Source: an uncultured Oscillospiraceae bacterium
Lineage (GTDB): Bacteria; Bacillota; Clostridia; Oscillospirales; Oscillospiraceae
DNA: 64,000 bases
Assembly (NCBI GenBank): GCA_900754965.1
Contig: CAAEEO010000004.1
Coordinates: 48,974 to 112,973 of the forward strand
Direction of reading: 5' to 3'
The notes under the pieces are model-generated. The model saw nothing but the letters and a program-made list of their open reading frames with translations. It was not told the origin of the DNA and made no database searches. The position numbers and the translations under genes were made by a program. This document shows, one piece after another, positions 8,708 to 15,203 of this stretch. The stretch's first letter is position 1. Each line of letters starts with the position of its first letter.

Positions 8708-9309
8708 GCGATATTTTGGGCAAAGGGGATGCGTATTACCGCACCTGGCTGAAACGGCTGAAACCCCTGATATCTTTTTGCTACCCCACAGAAATTTCCG
8801 GGTTGGAAAACATTCCGGACGGGCCGATGATCGTCTGTGCCAATCACTCCAATTTTATTGACCCCGTGCTCATTGGCGAGGCTTTTGGCCCGGAGCATCA
8901 CATTCATTTCATGGCCAAGCAGGAACTGCTGACCAAACCTGTTTTGGGGAAGTTTATTGAGAACTTGGGATCTTTTGGCGTGGAGCGGGACAGCAGCACG
9001 GACATTACGGCGATCCGCACCGCGATGAAGTGTATCAAAGCCGGGGACAAAGTGATGATCTTTCCTGAGGGAACGCGGGTGGAGGAGGATGGAATGGCCT
9101 CGGCCAAAAGCGGCGCTGTGCGTTTGGCGGCAAAATTGAAGGTGCCGATTCTGCCGGTATACATATCCAGAAATAAAAAAATCTTCCGGAAGGCCCGCCT
9201 GATTGTAGGGGAGCCCATTCCGGTTCCCACAGGCAGCCACGAATTTTATGAGGAATTTGCGGAACAGCTGATGCAGCGTATTGCGGAGCTGGGGAAGGAA
9301 AGTGCATGA
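8704..9309 (+). CDS. plsC: 1-acyl-sn-glycerol-3-phosphate acyltransferase (PlsC type)
   Basis: The 201-residue protein has the PlsC acyltransferase motifs: NHSNFIDP (HxxxxD, near residue 40), GSFGVERD near 90, FPEGTR (near 120) and PILPVYIS near 150. It acylates lysophosphatidic acid to phosphatidic acid in phospholipid synthesis. It overlaps cmk by four bases and ispH-rpsA by four, so translation is probably coupled across all three. Confidence 0.9.
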   Translation: MSDILGKGDAYYRTWLKRLKPLISFCYPTEISGLENIPDGPMIVCANHSNFIDPVLIGEAFGPEHHIHFMAKQELLTKPVLGKFIENLGSFGVERDSSTDITAIRTAMKCIKAGDKVMIFPEGTRVEEDGMASAKSGAVRLAAKLKVPILPVYISRNKKIFRKARLIVGEPIPVPTGSHEFYEEFAEQLMQRIAELGKESA

Positions 9310-11279
9310 AAGAAATTCGATTGGCAGAGTCAGCAGGTTTCTGTTTCGGCGTCAGCCGGAGCGTGACGCTGGCAGAGCAGATGCTCCGGGAAGGGGGCAC
9401 GTGCTGCAGCCTGGGAGAGCTGATCCACAATGACGATGTGGTGCGGCATTTCCGGGAGCAGGGACTTTGCGTGGTCCAGAATCCTGAAGAGGTTCCGGAA
9501 AATGCCAATGTGATCATCCGGGCCCATGGCGTGCCGCGCCAGGTGGTACAGGCGCTGCGGGAGCGGACAGACCATGTGGTGGATTCCACCTGTCCGAAAG
9601 TCCTGCGAATCCATCGCCTGGTGGAGCAGGCATGGCAGGAAGGGCGGCAGGTCGTCGTCATCGGAAACCGTTCACACCCGGAAGTAATTGCAATCTGCGG
9701 TTGGTGCGAAGGCGCTGAGGTCTTCGAAAATGGCGAAGAATTGGAAGAATTTCTGGAAAACCACCCCGATTTTGTTGAAAAACCGGTGACGATGGTGGTG
9801 CAGACCACCCAGACACGGGCCAATTTTGAAGATTGTGAGAAAAAGTTAAAAAAAGAGTGTACAAACCTAAAAATATTTGATACAATATGCGAGGCGACAT
9901 CCACGAGACAGTCTGAGGCAATCAAACTTGCCGCAGATTGTGATGCCATGGTAGTGATCGGAGGAAGGCACAGCGCTAACAGTGTGCACCTCTATGATTT
10001 GTGCCGGCAGCAGTGCGAGAATGTTCAGTTCATTGAAAATGTACAGGAACTGGATCTTCAGCGGCTCCGCACGGCAGAGATCGTCGGCATTACCGCTGGT
10101 GCTTCGGCGCCATCGTGGATCATTAAGGAGGTAAAACAAACGATGACAGACGAAATCAAAAACGAAGAAACCACAGCAGGCGAAGTGACCGCTGAGAAGA
10201 GTTTCGAAGAACTGCTGGAGGAATCTTTGAAGACCATTTACAATGGTGATAAAGTTACCGGCGAAGTCGTGGCAATCACACCCACTGAAGTGAATGTGGA
10301 TCTGGGCATGAAGTATTCCGGTTTTATTCCCACCACGGAGTTTACGGAGGAGACCGGCGCTAAGATCGAGGATTGCGTGAAAGTCGGCGACAAGATCGAG
10401 GCTGTCGTTGTCCGTGTCAACGATGTGGAAGGCACTGTCCAGCTGTCCAAAAAGCGCCTGGATGCAGCCAAGAACTGGGAGCTGATCGTGGCTGCTGCTG
10501 AAAGCGGTGACGTGCTGGAAGGCGTTGTGACGGAAGACAATAAGGGCGGCGTTGTGGTTTCCGTGAAGGGCAACCGCGTGTTCGTGCCCGCATCCCAGAC
10601 CGGTCTGCCCCGTGAGGCTGAGATGAGCTCTATGCTCAAGCAGACTGTCCGTCTGAAGATCACCGAGGTCAAGGGCCGCCGTGTGGTTGGCTCCATCCGT
10701 GCTGTGCAGCGCGAAGAGCGCCGCATCGCTGCCGAGAAAGTCTGGGCGGAGATCGAGGAAGGCAAACACTATGAAGGCGTTGTCAAGTCCATCTCTTCCT
10801 ACGGTGTCTTTGTGGACATCGGCGGCGTGGACGGCATGGTTCATGTTTCCGAGCTGGCTTGGGGCCGTGTGCGCAACCCGGCTGATGTGGTGTCCGTGGG
10901 CGACAAGATGGATGTTTACGTCATCAGCTTTGATAAAGAGGCTAAGAAGATCTCTCTGGGCCACAAGGATCCCAACGGCAACCCCTGGACCAAGTTCACC
11001 GAGACTTACCAGGTCGGCGATGTTGCCACCGTCAAAATCGTCAAGCTCATGGACTTCGGCGCATTTGCAGAAGTTCTGCCCGGCGTGGACGGCCTGATCC
11101 ATATTTCTCAGATCGCAAACCGCCGCATTGGCAAGCCCGGCGATGTTCTGACTGTGGGCGAAGAAGTGGATGCAAAGATCACTGCTATCGACGATGAGAA
11201 ACAGAAGATTTCCCTGTCTATCCGCGCTCTGCTGAACAACGATCGCGACGATTACGACGACGAGGAAGACGAGGACTGA
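9306..11279 (+). CDS. ispH-rpsA: IspH-ribosomal protein S1 fusion (HMBPP reductase / RpsA)
   Basis: This 657-residue reading frame joins two enzymes. Residues 1-279 are IspH, which makes IPP and DMAPP in the MEP isoprenoid pathway. Its three [4Fe-4S] cysteines are in AGFCFGVSRS (near 13), VDSTCPKV (near 97) and CEATSTRQ (near 197), with conserved His in GELIHND, RAHGVP and GNRSHPEV. Residues 280-657 are S1 with four OB repeats starting near 313, 400, 484 and 570, ending in an acidic tail. The fusion is known in Clostridia. Unusually, a perfect AAGGAGGT (10125-10132) sits 10 bases before an in-frame ATG at 10143, so S1 could also be made alone. Codon use changes to the highly expressed style (CGC/CGT, AAG) in the S1 half. 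Confidence 0.95.
   Translation: MKEIRLAESAGFCFGVSRSVTLAEQMLREGGTCCSLGELIHNDDVVRHFREQGLCVVQNPEEVPENANVIIRAHGVPRQVVQALRERTDHVVDSTCPKVLRIHRLVEQAWQEGRQVVVIGNRSHPEVIAICGWCEGAEVFENGEELEEFLENHPDFVEKPVTMVVQTTQTRANFEDCEKKLKKECTNLKIFDTICEATSTRQSEAIKLAADCDAMVVIGGRHSANSVHLYDLCRQQCENVQFIENVQELDLQRLRTAEIVGITAGASAPSWIIKEVKQTMTDEIKNEETTAGEVTAEKSFEELLEESLKTIYNGDKVTGEVVAITPTEVNVDLGMKYSGFIPTTEFTEETGAKIEDCVKVGDKIEAVVVRVNDVEGTVQLSKKRLDAAKNWELIVAAAESGDVLEGVVTEDNKGGVVVSVKGNRVFVPASQTGLPREAEMSSMLKQTVRLKITEVKGRRVVGSIRAVQREERRIAAEKVWAEIEEGKHYEGVVKSISSYGVFVDIGGVDGMVHVSELAWGRVRNPADVVSVGDKMDVYVISFDKEAKKISLGHKDPNGNPWTKFTETYQVGDVATVKIVKLMDFGAFAEVLPGVDGLIHISQIANRRIGKPGDVLTVGEEVDAKITAIDDEKQKISLSIRALLNNDRDDYDDEEDED
9859..9887 (+). 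promoter_or_regulatory. Possible internal promoter inside ispH
   Basis: TGTACA (9859-9864) and TACAAT (9882-9887) are 17 bases apart in an AT-rich island of an otherwise GC-rich gene. It could supply extra rpsA transcript, but the same bases encode conserved IspH residues, so chance is possible. Confidence 0.35.
10125..10145 (+). promoter_or_regulatory. Internal Shine-Dalgarno and start codon for the S1 half
   Basis: AAGGAGGT at 10125-10132 is followed by an in-frame ATG at 10143-10145, exactly at the IspH/S1 junction (Met280). Confidence 0.65.
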
Positions 11280-11309
11280 TTTCCTCACAGCTTTCTGAAT
11301 TGCAACATA

Positions 11310-11345
11310 AAAGAGGTTCGCTTTTTTGGCGAACCTCTTTTTCTT
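11310..11345. terminator. Bidirectional terminator between ispH-rpsA and the SSB-like gene
   Basis: AAAGAGGTTCGC and GCGAACCTCTTT form a hairpin with A-rich and T-rich flanks, so it can end both converging transcripts. Confidence 0.85.
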
Positions 11346-11365
11346 ATCTGCAGAGTAAACGGCAC

Positions 11366-11980
11366 TCAGACGGAGAAATGTTCGGTGATATCAATCACGG
11401 ACACTTCAAAGGCAGTTTTTTCCATGAGTTCCCCGTCAATGAGTTTCAGATACTGCCGACTCTGGAGCCGACCGGTCAGCTCCGCCGTAGTCCCCACCGG
11501 CCACCAGGAGACTTCTTTGGCTTTGGCGCCCCAGGCGATGCAGGGCAGATAGTCACTGCGCCCATACCGACGGTTGACGGCCAGCATGAAGTCGCAAATA
11601 TCCCGACCCATAGGGGTGGTACGGAGATTGGGCGGTTTACAGATCGTGCCGCAAAGGGAGACCTGGTTGCTGTCCTTGCCATCTTCCAGGGAGATCTCCC
11701 TGGCAAAGACGGTGATGACCAGGCGGGAGCCCGGGCCACGCTTGTTGTTGAAGGAACGCAGTTCCCCCAAAATGTGGAGCTTTGCAGATTCCGTCACATC
11801 CAGGTGCTCCAACAGGTTTTCCCGGGCAATGATATTCAGACAGTCCACTGTGCCGGACAGGCGTCGGGTCTCCAGCGGAAAGGTGAAAAAACGCTCACCT
11901 CTGCTTTCATGAGAAAAAGCGGGACTCCCGGCCAGTACGCCGTAAAGTTCCACGCGATTGTGATTCTTGTGTTCGTCCAT
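11366..11980 (-). CDS. Tandem OB-fold single-strand DNA-binding-like protein
   Basis: The 204-residue protein has two SSB/PriB-like OB domains: one beginning NRVELYGVLAGSPAF (about residue 8) and one beginning NQVSLCGTICKPPNL (about residue 105), the latter with the SSB-like DFMLAVNRRYGRSDYLPCIAWG region (about 132-155). It lacks the acidic SSB C-terminal tip. It is therefore a diverged SSB relative and not the housekeeping SSB, which normally lies between rpsF and rpsR. The role is unknown, with single-strand binding in replication or repair inferred. It is encoded alone on the minus strand. Confidence 0.75.
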   Translation of the reverse strand: MDEHKNHNRVELYGVLAGSPAFSHESRGERFFTFPLETRRLSGTVDCLNIIARENLLEHLDVTESAKLHILGELRSFNNKRGPGSRLVITVFAREISLEDGKDSNQVSLCGTICKPPNLRTTPMGRDICDFMLAVNRRYGRSDYLPCIAWGAKAKEVSWWPVGTTAELTGRLQSRQYLKLIDGELMEKTAFEVSVIDITEHFSV

Positions 11981-12140
11981 AAAAAACGCACCTCCGGCTT
12001 GTTAACGCGCCAGAGTTTCGCCCCTTTCCCGCGGGGGAAGGTCTCTGCCGGTCGTTCTGAATCATCCTATTCTTCAGCGGTGCGTAATATGCCTTTTTCA
12101 AAGTAGAGGGACTGTTTGGGGAAATTTCAAGAAATCAATC

Positions 12141-12169
12141 TTGCAAGGGCAGACGAAAGTGGGTATAAT
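12141..12169 (+). promoter_or_regulatory. Promoter for deoC
   Basis: TTGCAA (12141-12146), 17 bases, then a perfect TATAAT (12164-12169), upstream of deoC. Confidence 0.8.
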
Positions 12170-12204
12170 GAAAGTATAATGGACTGGAAAAGGATGATGT
12201 GGAC

Positions 12205-12864
12205 ATGGAATTAAAAGAGATTTTGAAAAGATGCGACCACACCTTGCTGCGGGTGGATGCGACTCAGGAAGAAATTCAAAAGCTGTGCGATGATGGAATG
12301 AAGTATGAATGCGCCAGTGTGTGCATTCCTCCCTGTCATGTGGCCGGTGCCAAGCGGTATGTGGGGGATCGTCTGCCCATCTGTACGGTGATCGGATTCC
12401 CCAATGGATATATGACCACTGCGGCAAAAGCCTTTGAGGCGGAAGATGCCGTGAAAAACGGCGCAGATGAGATCGACATGGTGGTCAATCTCGCTATGGT
12501 CAAGGACGGTTGCTGGGAAGAAGTGGCGAAGGACATTGCAGCAGTGCGGGAGAGTACCCAGGGGAAGATCCTGAAGGTCATTATTGAAACTTGCCTGCTC
12601 ACGCAGGACGAGAAGATCCGCCTGTGCCAGATCGTTTCTGACTCCGGTGCGGATTATATTAAAACATCCACCGGATTTTCCACAGGAGGAGCAACCCGGG
12701 AAGATGTGGAGCTGTTGCGGAAACACAGCGCAGAGCATCTGAAAGTGAAAGCTGCCGGCGGCATCCAGTCTCTGGTGGACGCGGAAGACATGATTCGCTT
12801 GGGCGCAGATCGGTTGGGCACCAGCCGGATCGTAAAAATCGCCGCAGCTATGGAAGAAGCCTGA
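12205..12864 (+). CDS. deoC: Deoxyribose-phosphate aldolase
   Basis: This 219-residue class I aldolase splits 2-deoxyribose-5-phosphate into glyceraldehyde-3-phosphate and acetaldehyde. The Schiff-base Lys lies in DYIKTSTGF (near residue 150) and the second catalytic Lys in VKAAGGI (near 180). DMVVNLAMVKDG near 93 is also typical. The gene is monocistronic, with its own promoter and a strong terminator. The ATG at 12205 and the GTG at 12199 are both possible starts behind AAAAGGA. Confidence 0.94.
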   Translation: MELKEILKRCDHTLLRVDATQEEIQKLCDDGMKYECASVCIPPCHVAGAKRYVGDRLPICTVIGFPNGYMTTAAKAFEAEDAVKNGADEIDMVVNLAMVKDGCWEEVAKDIAAVRESTQGKILKVIIETCLLTQDEKIRLCQIVSDSGADYIKTSTGFSTGGATREDVELLRKHSAEHLKVKAAGGIQSLVDAEDMIRLGADRLGTSRIVKIAAAMEEA

Positions 12865-12875
12865 AACCTCTCCAA

Positions 12876-12916
12876 ATTCCGGGCAGTTTTTGCTGTAAAC
12901 TGCCCGGAATAAAAAA
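12876..12916 (+). terminator. Terminator after deoC
   Basis: ATTCCGGGCAGTTT (12876-12889) pairs perfectly with AAACTGCCCGGAAT (12897-12910). The tail is A-rich rather than U-rich, so its efficiency is less certain than its structure. Confidence 0.65.
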
Positions 12917-12929
12917 GAGAAAAAAGTAC

Positions 12930-12958
12930 TTGACTTTTTATCGGAAAGACTATATACT
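12930..12958 (+). promoter_or_regulatory. Promoter of the infC-rpmI-rplT operon
   Basis: TTGACT (12930-12935) and TATACT (12953-12958) are separated by 17 bases, leaving a leader of about 140 bases before infC. Confidence 0.85.
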
Positions 12959-12964
12959 ATTGGA

Positions 12965-13104
12965 GCAAAACAAAGCAGGAACCATCCTCACCCCGCGGCA
13001 AAAGGCCAGTGTGGGTCAATACATTTCGATGATCGAGGGATCATTGTATGTTTGTGCGTGGATGGGTTCTGTCCGCGCTTTTTATTTTATGGAGGTGTTG
13101 AGTC
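12965..13104 (+). promoter_or_regulatory. infC operon leader with attenuator-like hairpin
   Basis: The leader holds a hairpin GCGTGGA (13056-13062) / TCCGCGC (13072-13078) followed at once by TTTTTATTTT, placed just before the infC ribosome binding site. This has the form of an intrinsic terminator and fits L20-type leader control, known for infC-rpmI-rplT in Firmicutes. An upstream hairpin near 13020-13052 (GATGATC/GATCAT) could take part in an alternative fold. Confidence 0.6.
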
Positions 13105-13707
13105 ATCGCAAATACTGTGAATCTGATCAATGAAGAGATCCAGGAGAAGGAGATTCGTCTCATCGGTGAGTCCGGCGAGCAGCTGGGGCTCATGTCTTCT
13201 GAGGCTGCACTGCAGATCGCGGAGGAGAAAGACCTGGACCTGGTGATGATTTCTCCGGCGGCCAAGCCCCCCGTCTGCAAGATCATGGACTACGGAAAGT
13301 TCCGGTTTGAGCAGAGCAAGCGGGAAAAAGAGGCCAAAAAGAACCAGCGGGTCATGGATGTGAAGGAGATTCGGATGTCTCCCGGCATCGGTGAAAATGA
13401 CTTTAATACCAAACTGAAAAACGGACAGAAATTCCTGGCAGACGGCGATCGGCTGAAAGTCACCATTCGGTTCCGCGGCAGAGAGATGGCCCATACCAGT
13501 ATCGGCGAAACACTGCTCCGGGATTACGCCCGCAAGTGTGCGGATATTGCGAACATGGACAAGGAGCCGAAATTGGAAGGCAGAAACATGTCTCTGTTCC
13601 TGTCCCCGAAATCTCAGAGTCAACTCAAAAAAGAGCAGAAGGCAAAAAAGCAGACTGAGGAGAAATCCGCTGAATCTGCTGAGCCGGCAACCAAAACGGT
13701 TGAGTAA
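13105..13707 (+). CDS. infC: Translation initiation factor IF-3
   Basis: IF-3 (200 residues from the chosen start) selects the initiator tRNA and start codon on the 30S subunit. The N-domain INEEIQEKEIRLIG is followed by the LVMISPAAKPPVCKIMDYGKF linker region near 50 and the C-domain EIRMSPGIGENDFNTK near 87. GGAGGTG (13091-13097) is 7 bases from an ATC at 13105 but 19 bases from the first conventional start (GTG, 13117). infC is known to use rare start codons such as AUU for autoregulation, so AUC is the likely start. The C-terminal tail is Lys/Glu/Ala-rich. Confidence 0.93.
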   Translation: MANTVNLINEEIQEKEIRLIGESGEQLGLMSSEAALQIAEEKDLDLVMISPAAKPPVCKIMDYGKFRFEQSKREKEAKKNQRVMDVKEIRMSPGIGENDFNTKLKNGQKFLADGDRLKVTIRFRGREMAHTSIGETLLRDYARKCADIANMDKEPKLEGRNMSLFLSPKSQSQLKKEQKAKKQTEEKSAESAEPATKTVE

Positions 13708-13729
13708 CCACGGAAGGAGATAAATCATT

Positions 13730-13927
13730 ATGCCCAAGCTGAAAACACATTCCGGCGCGAAGAAAAGATTTAACACCACCAAGAGCGGTAAGATCAAACG
13801 CGCCCATGCCAACAAGCGCCACATCCTGAACAAGAAGGATACCAAACGCTGCCGCAGACTTCGTTCCGGCACCTACGCTGATGCTACCAACGAATCCGCG
13901 ATCAAGAAAATGATCCCGTACAAATAA
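13730..13927 (+). CDS. rpmI: Ribosomal protein L35
   Basis: The 65-residue basic protein begins PKLKTHSGAKKRF and contains ANKRHILNKKDTKRCRRLR, typical of L35 of the 50S subunit. AAGGAG precedes the ATG. It lies between infC and rplT as in nearly all bacteria. Confidence 0.97.
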   Translation: MPKLKTHSGAKKRFNTTKSGKIKRAHANKRHILNKKDTKRCRRLRSGTYADATNESAIKKMIPYK

Positions 13928-13945
13928 TAGGAGGACTTTTTAGAT

Positions 13946-14302
13946 ATGGCAAGAGTTAAAGGCGCAATGATGACGCGCAAGAGAAGAAATAAAGTCCTGG
14001 GTCTGGCTAAGGGATACTGGGGCAACAAATCCCGCCACTTCAAGATGGCAAAAGAACAGGTGATGAAGTCCGGTCGTTATGCTTACGTTGGCCGCAAGCA
14101 GAAGAAGAGAGACTATCGTCAGCTGTGGATCACTCGTATCAGCGCTGGCTGCAAAGCCAATGGTATGAACTACTCCACTTTCATGCACGGGCTGAAACTG
14201 GCTGGCATCGATATGAACCGCAAGATGCTCTCTGAGACTGCGATTCACGATCCCGCTGCGTTCACCGCCCTGTGCAACGCTGCAAAGGCAGCTCTGAACT
14301 AA
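13946..14302 (+). CDS. rplT: Ribosomal protein L20
   Basis: The 118-residue protein begins ARVKGAMMTRKRRNKVLGLA and has the conserved RDYRQLWITRISAGCKANGM region near 50. L20 helps early 50S assembly and in Firmicutes represses its own operon through the leader. AGGAGG precedes the ATG and a terminator follows. Confidence 0.97.
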   Translation: MARVKGAMMTRKRRNKVLGLAKGYWGNKSRHFKMAKEQVMKSGRYAYVGRKQKKRDYRQLWITRISAGCKANGMNYSTFMHGLKLAGIDMNRKMLSETAIHDPAAFTALCNAAKAALN

Positions 14303-14313
14303 TCAGAAGATGC

Positions 14314-14353
14314 AATACCGGATATTAACCTCAGGGTAATGTCCGGTATTTTT
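14314..14353 (+). terminator. Terminator of the infC operon
   Basis: AATACCGGATATTA and TAATGTCCGGTATT form a hairpin followed by TTTTTTA. Confidence 0.85.
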
Positions 14354-14389
14354 TATTTCAGAAAAACCAGTAGAAAGGATTTTGCAGGT

Positions 14390-15148
14390 ATGGTTACCAT
14401 TGATTTTACCGGGAAGAATTACATTGTGACCGGCGGTGCGGGCAGCATCGGCCGTGCCATTGCGGAGACCATCGTGTCCTGCGGCGGACGGGTCTGCGCC
14501 ATGGATATTGACAGCAAAACGCTGGAGGAAATGGCCAGCCAGCTGCCGGCGGATCTGTTTTATCCGCTGCCGGTGGATCTTTCCTCTCCGGAAGAGATCC
14601 GGCGCAATTTTGCGGAGGTGATCGCCCGTTTTGGCCAGCTCCACGGCTTGGTCAACTGTGTGGGTGTGCTGAGCACCCGCCGATTCGAGGAGATCAGCCA
14701 GGAGGAGTGGGATCGGGTCATCCGCATCAACCTCACCGGTGTTTTTGCGGCAATTCAGTCGGTTTATAGCCACATGAAGGAGCACAGATACGGCCGGATT
14801 GTGAATGTATCCTCCGTGGCCGGTAAAGTTGGCGGCGGCATTATGGGACGCGGCGCGTACGCCACCAGTAAGGCGGGGCTGAATGGCCTGACAAAGGTGG
14901 TCGCCAAAGAGGGAGGCCCCTTCAATGTCTGCTGCAACACGGTATGCCCCGGTTGGACGGACAGCCGGATGATCAATGATCTGATGGACGATGCCAATTA
15001 CAGCCGCATCCAGAATATGGTTTCCATGGCTCGCCCTGCCACAGCCCAGGAGGCTGCCTGGCCGGTGGTGTTTTACCTGAGCGATCTGGCGGCCTATGTC
15101 AACGGTGAGATCAGCGATGTGGACGGCGGTCTGACTTACGACGGCTGA
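14390..15148 (+). CDS. Short-chain dehydrogenase/reductase (SDR)
   Basis: The 252-residue SDR has the cofactor motif TGGAGSIG near residue 14, NCVG in place of NNAG near 88, catalytic Ser in NVSSVAG near 142, YATSK (Tyr/Lys) near 161 and the C-terminal DVDGGLTYDG. Asp after the second strand (AMDID) favours NAD(H). The substrate cannot be told. The ATG at 14390 is chosen because AGAAAGGA precedes it; the earlier in-frame ATG at 14339 lies inside the rplT terminator. Confidence 0.85.
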   Translation: MVTIDFTGKNYIVTGGAGSIGRAIAETIVSCGGRVCAMDIDSKTLEEMASQLPADLFYPLPVDLSSPEEIRRNFAEVIARFGQLHGLVNCVGVLSTRRFEEISQEEWDRVIRINLTGVFAAIQSVYSHMKEHRYGRIVNVSSVAGKVGGGIMGRGAYATSKAGLNGLTKVVAKEGGPFNVCCNTVCPGWTDSRMINDLMDDANYSRIQNMVSMARPATAQEAAWPVVFYLSDLAAYVNGEISDVDGGLTYDG

Positions 15149-15161
15149 GGCCGATTCTCTT

Positions 15162-15203
15162 GAATAAGAAAAAGGACGGTGAAAACCGTCCTTTTTCTTA
15201 TTC
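15162..15203. terminator. Bidirectional terminator between the SDR and the ABC permease gene
   Basis: GAATAAGAAAAAGGACGG (15162-15179) pairs with CCGTCCTTTTTCTTATTC (15186-15203), serving both converging genes. Confidence 0.85.

Noticed and set aside
12930..13133. A 67-codon frame over the infC leader
   Set aside because: It starts at the promoter -35 itself and overlaps the attenuator; it has no ribosome binding site.
14339..14389. An earlier ATG for the SDR after rplT
   Set aside because: It lies in the rplT terminator stem; a proper ribosome binding site precedes 14390.
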